From NCBI GenBank assembly GCA_030603265.1, contig JAUVYD010000132.1, positions 1 to 5,026 of the forward strand: a DNA stretch of 5,026 nucleotides, given 5' to 3'. Positions within the stretch are counted from its first letter, which is position 1. Each line of letters begins with the position of its first letter. Position numbers and translations under genes: made by a program. This DNA comes from Dehalococcoidia bacterium (GTDB lineage Bacteria; Chloroflexota; Dehalococcoidia; GIF9; AB-539-J10). Shown piece after piece: positions 1 to 5,026 of this stretch. Below the pieces are notes generated by a model. The model worked only from the letters and a program-made list of their open reading frames with translations, searched no databases and was not told where the DNA came from.

Positions 1-592
1 ACACGAACTTGGTAAGCACAAGCGGCAGCACGTTGGGCAGCACATGGCGGCGCATCACCCAGCCATCGCCCGCACCGAGTGCACGGGCCGATTCCACGTA
101 GCCGGACTGGCGGACGCTCAGTACCTGCGAGCGGATGACCCGCGCGGTCGAGGGCCAGAACACCACACCGATGACGAGAATCGTGTTCCAGATGCTCGGC
201 CCCACGTACGCGGCGAGCAGAATGACGAGGGGTAGAGCAGGCATGACGAGGACGATGTCCGTGAGCCCCATGAGCGCGTTGTCGAGAGCACCTCGGCGAA
301 ACCCGGAAAGAAGGCCGATGAACACGCCCAGGCTCACAGACAGGAGCGCCGCGAGCGAGCCCACCGTCAGGGACACGCGGGCTCCCACAAGCAGCTCGGA
401 GAAGATGTCATGCCCCACGTCGTTGGTTCCCAAGAGATGAAGGGCCGATGGAGACAGGAACGGCCGGAAGTGCTGCCAGGGGTCGTGCGGCGCGATGACG
501 GGCGCCAGCACGGTGCCTGCAAGGAATAGTACAAGCACGCAGGCCCCCACGGCGGCGGCCCGGTTCCTGCCGACAAACGCCCTCACCCTCAT
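1..592 (-). CDS. Peptide/nickel-type ABC transporter permease, DppC/OppC family (C-terminus cut by window edge)
   Basis: Second membrane subunit of a dipeptide/oligopeptide/nickel-type ABC importer; it would pair with the upstream DppB-like subunit to form the channel. I translated 197 codons without a stop from ATG at 592. Residues 11-33 form a hydrophobic first membrane helix after a basic N-terminus (MRVRAFVGRNR). The family motif LLGTNDVGHDIFSELLVGAR lies at 53-72, where typical members read LGTDxxGRD. Further hydrophobic segments lie near 77-97, 110-130 and 136-150. The EAA loop that contacts the ATPase begins near 167 (SARALGAGDGWVMRRHVLPN). Family members usually have about 280-300 residues, so roughly 90 are outside the window. 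The start lies 3 nt after the stop of the upstream permease (TAG GGA ATG), implying translational coupling; no separate strong Shine-Dalgarno is seen. The family call is firm; the transported solute is unknown. Confidence 0.95.
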   Translation of the reverse strand, partial: MRVRAFVGRNRAAAVGACVLVLFLAGTVLAPVIAPHDPWQHFRPFLSPSALHLLGTNDVGHDIFSELLVGARVSLTVGSLAALLSVSLGVFIGLLSGFRRGALDNALMGLTDIVLVMPALPLVILLAAYVGPSIWNTILVIGVVFWPSTARVIRSQVLSVRQSGYVESARALGAGDGWVMRRHVLPNVLPLVLTKFV

Positions 593-595
593 TCC

Positions 596-1573
596 CTACT
601 TCGTCCTCGGGTCCAGCCTGGGATAGAGCAGGTCGGCCACGGAGTTCGCGAGGAGCACGCAGACCGCGACGATGAGGAACGCGGCCTGGAGCAGCGGGTA
701 GTCACGCGCCCCGATGGCGTCGTAGATGAGCGTCCCCATGCCCGGCCAGGAGAATACGACCTCGATGAGCAGGGTCCCGGAGAACACCGCGCCGAACTGG
801 ATGGCTGTGACCGTCAGCAAAGGCGCCATGGCATTCCGCAGGGCATGCTTGAACAGCACAGCCATGCGCGAGAGGCCCTTCGCCTGGGCCATCAGGATAT
901 AGTCCTCGCCGTAGATGGACACGACGGAGCTGCGGACAATGAGGAAGTCATACGCCGCCTTGAACAGCGTCACCACCGCCAGGGGCAGGAGCATGTGCCA
1001 GCCGACATCCAGCACGTACGACAAGCCCGACGCGCCGCCGGACGTGACCTTCCCCAGAGGAAACCACCCAAGCTGGAAGCTGAAGACGAACAGCACGAGC
1101 ATGGCCAACCAGTAGTGCGGCATCGAGTACGCCAGAAGGAAGGCGCCGGTGAGGCCGGCGTCGAGGCGCGACCCTCGGTACCACGCCGCGATGCCGCCGA
1201 GCACGGCGGCAATCACAGCCGCGAGAAGCACGGCGGGGAGTATCAGCGCCAGCGTCCAGCCGAGGTGCAGTGCAATGGACTCAAACACCGGCCGCAGGTA
1301 GAGGTACGAGTAGCCCCAGTCGCCGGTCGCGATGCCCACAAGATAGCGTCCGTACTGGACGTGCATGGGCTGGTCGAGTCCCAGGTCTGCCCTGAGTTCC
1401 TCCAGCGCCCCCCCTGAGCCGTAGTAAGCCTCCTCCCCAACGATGTTCATGAGGGGGTCACCGGGCATCAGGCGCGGCACCAGAAAGTTGAGCGACACGA
1501 CAACGGCCAGGGCGATGAGGTACCTCACCGCCCTGGCAGCTCGAGTTGCTGAAGGGTGCTCGTGTCGTTCCAC
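596..1573 (-). CDS. Peptide/nickel-type ABC transporter permease, DppB/OppB family
   Basis: First membrane subunit of the importer. With a GTG start at 1573 it has 325 residues, normal for the family. It begins with a basic N-terminal segment and a membrane helix (about 16-32) ending in the family signature VPRLMPGDPL (32-41). A periplasmic/extracellular stretch follows, containing LRADLGLDQPMHVQYGRYL and GDWGYSY, both typical of DppB. More helices follow, and the EAA loop AQAKGLSRMAVLFKHALRN starts near 229. The C-terminal FSWPGMGTLIYDAIGARDYPL is also a family hallmark. The frame stays open up to 1699, but that extension overlaps the binding-protein gene and reads as noise, so it was dropped. 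An alternative GTG at 1528 would give 310 residues starting MRYLIALAVVV; neither GTG has a good Shine-Dalgarno. The gene follows the binding protein after 41 nt that contain a strong hairpin. Confidence 0.94.
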   Translation of the reverse strand: MERHEHPSATRAARAVRYLIALAVVVSLNFLVPRLMPGDPLMNIVGEEAYYGSGGALEELRADLGLDQPMHVQYGRYLVGIATGDWGYSYLYLRPVFESIALHLGWTLALILPAVLLAAVIAAVLGGIAAWYRGSRLDAGLTGAFLLAYSMPHYWLAMLVLFVFSFQLGWFPLGKVTSGGASGLSYVLDVGWHMLLPLAVVTLFKAAYDFLIVRSSVVSIYGEDYILMAQAKGLSRMAVLFKHALRNAMAPLLTVTAIQFGAVFSGTLLIEVVFSWPGMGTLIYDAIGARDYPLLQAAFLIVAVCVLLANSVADLLYPRLDPRTK

Positions 1574-1580
1574 GTGTCTC

Positions 1581-1609
1581 TGCAGGGGCCGGCGTAGCCG
1601 GCCCCTGCA
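1581..1609 (-). other. Perfect 13-bp stem-loop in the binding-protein/permease spacer
   Basis: TGCAGGGGCCGGC (1581-1593) is followed by a 3-nt loop and its exact reverse complement (1597-1609). It lies 5 nt after the binding-protein stop and ends 7 nt before the chosen permease start. There is no T tract on either strand side, so it is not a standard intrinsic terminator. Hairpins here in transporter operons (for example the REP sequences between malE and malF) protect the upstream message and give more binding protein than permease. That role is inferred by position. It could also be a copy of a dispersed palindromic repeat. Confidence 0.8.
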
Positions 1610-1614
1610 CAAGT

Positions 1615-3288
1615 CTACTCCGCTGCCTTCGTCACCGTGAACCAGGAGAAGCTGTTGACCACACCGCCGTAGATGTGGTCGATGGTCCAGTTCCCCCAAC
1701 CCTCGCGGTACGGGTAGACGCTGTCAATCCAGACGAGCGCGATGCCCGGCAGGTACTGCTGGTGAAGCTCCTGGAGAGTCCTGTCCAGCGCCTCCTGCTC
1801 CTCCGGAATGGCGGTGGAGAGGCGTGCATCGCAGGTCTCGAGGTACTCCTCAACATCCAGGTTGTGCAGTACGCCGGCACCCGTCCTGCGGACGTCGAAG
1901 TAGCCGGACGCGCTGCCCGCATGCATCAGGGTGCCCCACGGGGTCGCGCGGAAGAACACGAGGTCGAAGTCCATCTGCTCCTTGGTGGCAACCCATGTGG
2001 AGCTGTCCACCGCCTTGACGGTGCTGGCGATGCCGACATCCCGCAGGTTCATGGCCACCATCTCGGTCGTCCGCACAATGCTGGTCTTATCGCCGCGCGT
2101 GAGCAGAGTGAGGACCATCTCCTCGCCATCAGCGTCCTCACGAACGCCATCGCCATCGACATCCACCAGCCCAAGGGAATCGAGCAACTCCCCGGCCTTC
2201 TCCGTGTTGAACTCCATCCGCGGGATGGAATCATTGAAATTGGAGTGGGTCGGCGGGATGAAGCCGTAGGTGGGTACGGAGCCATAGCCCGCGAACACGA
2301 GGTCGGCAATCTGCTGGTAGTCTATGGCCAGCGAGACTGCCTGCCTGAAGGCGATGTCGCTCAGGGGCTCGCGCTCAAGGTTGAACCCGAGCGCCACCGG
2401 TACCCCGAGGAAGGTCGCGGACGCGAACTTCACATCACCGGACTTGAGCAACGGGGGAATATGCGTGTACGGAAACTCGCCCGAGTAGTCCCACCACGTA
2501 TCTATCTCGCCCCGTGAGAGGGCCATCACGAGCGCATCCATGTTGCGGAAGACGCTGACCTCCAGCCGGTCGACGGCCGGTTTCCCCTGGAAGTAGTCCT
2601 CATTCGCCTCGAAGACGAACTTGCCCGCGGCTTCGTCCCAGCTGACAATCGTGAACGGGCCGGAGCCGATGACGCGGTCGTCCCCCTCGTATGTGAGCGG
2701 GTCTTCCACGCTGCTCCATATGTGCTCCGGCACAATGGAGTAGGTCATGAACTCGGTCAGCAGGTTCCCGTAGGGGCGGGAGAGAGAGAGGACTACGTCA
2801 TTGCCCTCGACTGTGACGCTCTCGACAACCTCCTTCATCCAGCCCGCCTGCGGGACGCGCTCGCGGTAGTACTCAATCGAGAACGCGACGTCTTCGGCGG
2901 TCACTTGAGTGCCATCGTGCCACGTGGCATTGTCGTCAATGGTGAACGTGAAGGTCTTGCTGTCCGGGGAGACGGTCCAGCCCCGCGCGATCCATGGCAC
3001 GGGCTTCATGTCCGGGCCGAGCTTGATGAGGCTATCGTGCGTGGTCAGGTTTGAGAGGACCCCGTACCAGTAGTCGGCGAACCTGTTCGTGGTCTTGAAC
3101 GGCTTGGTGGAGCCCACACGAAGCACGACTTCCTCCGTGGGAGCCTCTGCCTCGCCGGCGTCGGACGGCGCCTCTGCCGGCTCGTCAGATGACGGTGGTG
3201 GGGTGACAGGCTCGGCGGCGCATCCCGCGACTGCGGAGAGAAGCACCAGCACGGCCAGTGCGGTGGACAAGAGAACGGGTTTCTTCAT
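1615..3288 (-). CDS. Extracellular solute-binding lipoprotein, family 5 (peptide/nickel type)
   Basis: Captures the solute outside the membrane and delivers it to the two downstream permeases. It has 557 residues, normal for SBP_bac_5. The start at 3288 follows AAGGAG with 9-nt spacing; the frame is open to 3369, but that part overlaps the methyltransferase gene. MKKPVLLSTALAVLVLLSAVAGC is a lipoprotein signal with lipobox VAGC and acylated Cys23. A Pro/Glu/Ala/Ser-rich tether (24-53) follows. Family marks: WHDGTQVTAEDVAFS (123-137), IGSGPF (207-212), FRQAVSLAIDYQQI (314-327). Residues 376-387 (DVDGDGVREDAD) match an EF-hand-type calcium loop, seen in many members of this family. W265-W266 and other aromatics may line the pocket. 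It sits 22 nt downstream of a methyltransferase gene. Substrates in this family include dipeptides, oligopeptides, nickel chelates and opines; the sequence does not discriminate. Confidence 0.95.
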   Translation of the reverse strand: MKKPVLLSTALAVLVLLSAVAGCAAEPVTPPPSSDEPAEAPSDAGEAEAPTEEVVLRVGSTKPFKTTNRFADYWYGVLSNLTTHDSLIKLGPDMKPVPWIARGWTVSPDSKTFTFTIDDNATWHDGTQVTAEDVAFSIEYYRERVPQAGWMKEVVESVTVEGNDVVLSLSRPYGNLLTEFMTYSIVPEHIWSSVEDPLTYEGDDRVIGSGPFTIVSWDEAAGKFVFEANEDYFQGKPAVDRLEVSVFRNMDALVMALSRGEIDTWWDYSGEFPYTHIPPLLKSGDVKFASATFLGVPVALGFNLEREPLSDIAFRQAVSLAIDYQQIADLVFAGYGSVPTYGFIPPTHSNFNDSIPRMEFNTEKAGELLDSLGLVDVDGDGVREDADGEEMVLTLLTRGDKTSIVRTTEMVAMNLRDVGIASTVKAVDSSTWVATKEQMDFDLVFFRATPWGTLMHAGSASGYFDVRRTGAGVLHNLDVEEYLETCDARLSTAIPEEQEALDRTLQELHQQYLPGIALVWIDSVYPYREGWGNWTIDHIYGGVVNSFSWFTVTKAAE

Positions 3289-3297
3289 ATCGATCGA

Positions 3298-3303
3298 CTC
3301 CTT
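3298..3303 (-). promoter_or_regulatory. Ribosome binding site of the solute-binding protein
   Basis: AAGGAG on the minus strand, 9 nt before the ATG at 3288 and 7 nt after the methyltransferase stop codon. It is the strongest Shine-Dalgarno in the transporter operon and fixes the binding-protein start to the methionine that opens the lipoprotein signal peptide, rather than the upstream in-frame ATG at 3369. Confidence 0.85.
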
Positions 3304-3310
3304 TCCAGTG

Positions 3311-4138
3311 CTACATGCTGACGTGTATGACGGCGTCGCTGTGGCGGCGTTCCATCGAGGGCTGCCCATCCAGAAGGGAGACTCGGCTCTCGCCCTCCAG
3401 GTGGTGACACAGTCGCCGGCACTGGTCTTCGCTCAGTCCCGGGTTACAGCGAAACATGTCCATCTGGGTCTCCAGCGGCACGCGGTATGTCCTCGTGACG
3501 ATGTCGACGTCCGGACAGAATCCCATCTGGCACAGGGTGTTGTACAGGTAGATGTAGTTAGGCCCCGGCTCGACTCCAAGTACAGTACGGAACGTATCGG
3601 TGAGGTCGTTGTCGGCCGCGTGGATGAGGATGAGAGAGCGCCGCGTCACCCGGCACATCTTGCTGAGGGCCGCACGGATATCGTGCATCTGGAAGCAATG
3701 TGCGGCCAGGACGAGATCGTGGACACCCACCTCTGCGGGGTCCACCTCCTCCCAGCAATGGGGAAGAATACTGAGATTAGTCAGGCCTTCCTGCCGGACT
3801 CCAGCCGCAAGGCGACCGGCCTGCACGGGAGAAGGCTCGACCGCAGTGACCTGGCATGCAACACGAGCGAGCGGCAGTGCGTACGTGCCCGCGCCTGCGC
3901 CAACATCCAGTACGCTGTCCCCCTGCTGGACGAGCGCCATGACGCGCTCGAGCAGAACACCGGGATAGCCGTTCCTCGACAGCCTCTGCACCCAGCCACC
4001 GAACCGTGTCCAGAATTCCTCCGGCAAGAGCCCCACGCGGGAGAGGTTCGCCTCCAGTCCGCTGCGCAGGAGATGCTCGCGCCACGCGGCCGCCCAGTCA
4101 ACGTCGTCCCGGGTGCTTTCGCAGCGTGATGGATTCAT
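3311..4138 (-). CDS. Class I SAM-dependent methyltransferase
   Basis: Predicted cytoplasmic enzyme that moves a methyl group from S-adenosylmethionine to an unknown acceptor. It has 275 residues. Motif I is VLDVGAGAGTYALPLA (76-91, glycine-rich SAM loop). The motif II acidic residue is E101 in VTAVEPSPVQ. The N-L-x-I-L strand is at 121-125, and HDLVLAAHCFQMHDI (140-154) with SLILIH (168-173) forms the later Rossmann strands. The N-terminal helix region has W15, W19 and FW (42-43). From memory, this pattern recurs in methyltransferases encoded beside peptide/nickel transporters, but I cannot check that here. It is Cys-rich (10 Cys; C240xxxC244HH near the end), so metal or thiol chemistry is possible. 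The ATG at 4138 is the first start after an in-frame TGA and lacks a Shine-Dalgarno. Its stop lies 22 nt before the binding-protein gene, implying cotranscription. Fold is clear; acceptor unknown. Confidence 0.9.
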   Translation of the reverse strand: MNPSRCESTRDDVDWAAAWREHLLRSGLEANLSRVGLLPEEFWTRFGGWVQRLSRNGYPGVLLERVMALVQQGDSVLDVGAGAGTYALPLARVACQVTAVEPSPVQAGRLAAGVRQEGLTNLSILPHCWEEVDPAEVGVHDLVLAAHCFQMHDIRAALSKMCRVTRRSLILIHAADNDLTDTFRTVLGVEPGPNYIYLYNTLCQMGFCPDVDIVTRTYRVPLETQMDMFRCNPGLSEDQCRRLCHHLEGESRVSLLDGQPSMERRHSDAVIHVSM

Positions 4139-4180
4139 TGCTGTTGCGATCGGTCATAACGGCAGCCAAGCACACTCGTT

Positions 4181-4196
4181 CGGCGGACGCCCGCCG
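4181..4196 (-). other. Short GC-rich hairpin in the presumed 5' leader of the methyltransferase operon
   Basis: CGGCGG (4181-4186) and CCGCCG (4191-4196) form a 6-bp stem with a 4-nt loop, 42 nt before the methyltransferase ATG. It would lie in the transcript leader if the candidate promoter at 4235-4263 is used. No T run follows, so it is not a terminator. GC-rich DNA yields such stems by chance; any effect on translation of a start without a Shine-Dalgarno is speculative. Confidence 0.3.
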
Positions 4197-4234
4197 GTGC
4201 GGCTGCGCCGGACACATCTGACTACGTGGCGGCA

Positions 4235-4263
4235 AGTTTACATGCCACCATGTGCAATTGCAA
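4235..4263 (-). promoter_or_regulatory. Candidate promoter of the methyltransferase-transporter operon
   Basis: On the minus strand, TTGCAA (4263-4258; 4 of 6 matches to TTGACA) is followed by a 17-nt spacer and TAAACT (4240-4235; 4 of 6 matches to TATAAT). Transcription would start near 4228, giving a leader of about 90 nt before the ATG at 4138. The -35 element lies inside a perfect dyad, as expected for a repressor-controlled promoter. The hexamer matches are moderate and the sigma factor of the host is unknown. Confidence 0.4.
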
Positions 4264-4274
4264 CTGGTTGCAAT
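4253..4274. promoter_or_regulatory. Candidate operator: perfect 8-2-8 dyad with overlapping 10-bp palindrome
   Basis: ATTGCAAC (4257-4264), two bases, then its exact reverse complement GTTGCAAT (4267-4274). TGCAATTGCA (4253-4262) is a second, perfect 10-bp palindrome sharing six bases with it. The AT-rich symmetry stands out in GC-rich DNA and overlaps the candidate -35 element of the minus-strand promoter. It lies between the methyltransferase start and a possible divergent small gene at 4320, so it could serve either. Such symmetry is typical of a dimeric helix-turn-helix regulator; I do not recognise the family. Confidence 0.5.
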
Positions 4275-4319
4275 ACTCCCGTGCGACGAACCGGCACAGC
4301 AGCGCTGAAAAGGAGTGTC

Positions 4320-4446
4320 ATGCCGGACGGCCCGGAGACGAGGGAGACGCCGCCGGACCCGTCTACAGCGCCAGTGAGAACCCGCTCCGTACAGGTACGA
4401 CGGAGGGTACGCCAACTGCAAGTTCGGGAACAAGGAACCGAACTAG
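4320..4446 (+). CDS. Probable small protein, reading frame interrupted by a 1-nt shift
   Basis: AGGAG (4311-4315) precedes ATG at 4320 by 4 nt. From there MPDGPETRETPPDPSTAPV is read with G/C at most third positions, up to GTG at 4374-4376. Past this point that frame loses its G/C bias. The +1 frame (GAA at 4378 onward) then reads EPAPYRYDGGYANCKFGNK, EPN and TAG at 4444-4446, again with mostly G/C third positions and no start codon of its own. Skipping one base near 4377 would join them into a 41-residue protein with a Pro/Glu/Thr-rich first half and a Tyr/Gly/Asn/Lys-rich second half with one Cys. It is convergent with the Rieske gene and shares CTAG with its stop. The frame break may be a sequence error, a pseudogene mutation or genuine frameshifting. 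I recognise no family. Confidence 0.4.
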
Positions 4447-4784
4447 ATCCTGACCTTCACATCACCCCCCTCCACCACAACCTCGTAGCTATTGAGGTCG
4501 CCGGCCGACCTGCCGGCCATGAGCGCCTTCACGGCGAAGCCGACGTTCTTCACCACCCTCCCCGTTGTCACATCGTACTGTGCTCCATGCCTCGGGCAGG
4601 TCACAACGCTGCCCTCCAGCTTCCCCTTCGTGAGGTCGCCACCCATGTGGGAGCAGGTCGCGTCCATCGCGTGCAGGCCGCCGCCGACGTTCGCCACGAG
4701 CAGCTTCCTGCCGCCGGCCTCCACGGCTATCATCGTCCCTTCAGGTATCTCGTCCTTCTTCGCAACAGCAACGAATGCCACCAT
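4443..4784 (-). CDS. Rieske [2Fe-2S] ferredoxin (stand-alone, NirD/dioxygenase-ferredoxin type)
   Basis: Small cytoplasmic electron-transfer protein of 113 residues, the normal size for a single-domain Rieske ferredoxin. The cluster ligands are complete: C44-S-H46 in ATCSHMGGDLTKG and C63-P-R-H66 in VVTCPRHGAQYDVTTGRV, i.e. CxH-x16-CxxH. The N-terminus (MVAFVAVAKKDEIPEG) and the C-terminal beta strands (YEVVVEGGDVKVRI) are as in bacterial Rieske ferredoxins. No signal peptide or membrane anchor is visible, which argues against a cytochrome bc-type Rieske. It starts 3 nt after AGGAGG (4793-4788); the next codon is GTG, which would have more usual 6-nt spacing and remove one residue. No oxygenase or reductase gene is adjacent, so the partner is unknown. 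It is followed by a 304-bp gap before the methyltransferase and is probably a separate unit. Confidence 0.95.
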   Translation of the reverse strand: MVAFVAVAKKDEIPEGTMIAVEAGGRKLLVANVGGGLHAMDATCSHMGGDLTKGKLEGSVVTCPRHGAQYDVTTGRVVKNVGFAVKALMAGRSAGDLNSYEVVVEGGDVKVRI

Positions 4785-4787
4785 CAG

Positions 4788-4793
4788 CCTCCT
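4788..4793 (-). promoter_or_regulatory. Ribosome binding site of the Rieske ferredoxin
   Basis: AGGAGG on the minus strand, a full Shine-Dalgarno match. Spacing is 3 nt to the ATG at 4784 and 6 nt to the following GTG codon, so initiation may use either, changing the product by one residue. Confidence 0.75.
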
Positions 4794-4892
4794 GTCCGCG
4801 CACTTCGCGGCACATGGTGCGCCGCCATTCCGGCAAGGTCAACGGCCCCTCGGAACGACCCACGGGACAGACGCGACCTGCCTGTCGTGTCA

Positions 4893-4951
4893 ACTCATAC
4901 AAGAATGTTACCGAAGAGGGGCCGCTCACTCATTTAGAAATGTTACCGAAG
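4893..4951 (-). repeat. Pair of 24-nt imperfect direct repeats
   Basis: Two copies at 4928-4951 and 4893-4916, offset by 35 nt. On the minus strand both begin with CTTCGGTAACATT and end with ATGAGT; 20 of 24 positions agree. The first copy supplies the stop codon of the partial gene to the right. The second runs directly into TTGACA (4893-4888). Closely spaced imperfect repeats of about 20 nt occur at the ends of IS21-family and some other mobile elements, where the transposase binds. No transposase or target duplication is visible here, so origin from an element is only a possibility; regulator-binding iterons are the alternative. Confidence 0.6.
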
Positions 4952-5026
4952 GAGTGCCACCTCCTTTGAGTCAGTTGTAGTGATGGACCATGGATAGTCC
5001 CACAGCCGTTCTATCGCCTGGTAGAT
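4943..5026 (-). CDS. C-terminal end of an unidentified protein (5' part outside window)
   Basis: Entering from the right edge, one minus-strand frame is open for 27 codons and stops at TAA (4945-4943). It reads IYQAIERL, then WDYPWSITTTDSKEVALLR, with mostly protein-like composition and several Trp, Tyr and charged residues. I recognise no family. The last four codons (CTC CTT CGG TAA) fall in and next to a repeat copy, so the true C-terminus may have been replaced by repeat sequence. A second minus frame is open for a shorter distance (to TGA near 4972), so the choice of frame is not certain. The Rieske gene starts 158 nt further on, too far to assume an operon. Confidence 0.4.
   Translation of the reverse strand: MYQAIERLWDYPWSITTTDSKEVALLR

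Noticed and set aside
845..1417. Plus-strand open frame opposite the DppB-like permease
   Set aside because: His/Glu/Arg-rich translation typical of the antisense of membrane-protein codons; no motif.
1581..1609. Hairpin read as a rho-independent terminator
   Set aside because: No T tract follows the stem on the minus strand, and the permease genes directly downstream belong to the same system.
1546..2517. Long plus-strand open frame of 323 codons opposite the binding protein
   Set aside because: It is antisense to a firmly identified SBP_bac_5 gene; its translation is rich in Arg/Gly/His with no family motif, as expected for the opposite strand of GC-rich coding DNA.
3089..4129. Plus-strand open frame of 346 codons opposite the methyltransferase
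   Set aside because: Antisense shadow of the methyltransferase and the binding-protein N-terminus; no recognisable domain and no clear ribosome binding site.
4422..4443. GTTCGG...CCGAAC stem as a bidirectional terminator between the Rieske gene and the small plus-strand gene
   Set aside because: Only 6 bp with a 10-nt loop and no T run on either strand.
4865..4893. Promoter for the Rieske gene using the perfect TTGACA at 4893-4888
   Set aside because: The hexamers at 16-18 nt spacing (TCTGTC, CTGTCC, TGTCCC) do not resemble a -10 element.
4113..4937. Plus-strand open frame of 274 codons covering the intergenic region and the Rieske gene
   Set aside because: Most of it is antisense to the Rieske gene. 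Only the internal part from ATG 4320 to about 4376 looks coding, and there it appears to continue in another frame.
4989..5026. Plus-strand start ATG at 4989 (MDSPTAVLSPGR) at the right edge
   Set aside because: No Shine-Dalgarno, only 12 codons visible, and the opposite strand gives a longer protein-like frame.

Overview
The window comes from a GC-rich bacterium (roughly 60% G+C, coding frames with strongly G/C-biased third positions). Every well-supported gene lies on the minus strand, so transcription runs from high to low coordinates. No marker gene fixes the taxonomy. A lipoprotein-type peptide-binding protein, a stand-alone Rieske ferredoxin and loosely packed small genes would fit a Chloroflexota-like or other environmental lineage, but that is a guess.

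Layout in the direction of transcription. (1) 5026-4943: the last 27 codons of an unrecognised gene, ending inside one copy of a 24-nt imperfect direct repeat. (2) 4951-4893: the repeat pair, 35 nt apart; it resembles the subterminal repeats of a mobile element, but no transposase is visible. (3) 4784-4443: a complete Rieske [2Fe-2S] ferredoxin of 113 aa. (4) 4442-4139: a 304-bp interval with no minus-strand gene. It carries a probable small plus-strand gene (4320-4446) that needs a 1-nt frame change. It also carries a perfect 8-2-8 dyad over the -35 element of a candidate minus-strand promoter, and a short GC hairpin. (5) 4138-3311: a SAM-dependent class I methyltransferase. (6) 3288-1615: a family 5 (SBP_bac_5) extracytoplasmic solute-binding lipoprotein, 22 nt after the methyltransferase. 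(7) 1609-1581: a perfect 13-bp stem-loop. (8) 1573-596: a DppB/OppB-type permease. (9) 592-1: a DppC/OppC-type permease, cut by the window edge.

Items 5-9 look like one operon: methyltransferase, binding protein, permease, permease. The ATPases (DppD/DppF-like) are expected beyond position 1. The transporter would capture a peptide, a nickel or other metal chelate, or a similar small solute outside the membrane and import it with ATP. The methyltransferase in first position suggests that the solute, or a small molecule made to chelate or process it, is methylated. The dyad at the operon promoter suggests repression by a DNA-binding regulator not present here. Substrate and regulator cannot be named from this sequence.
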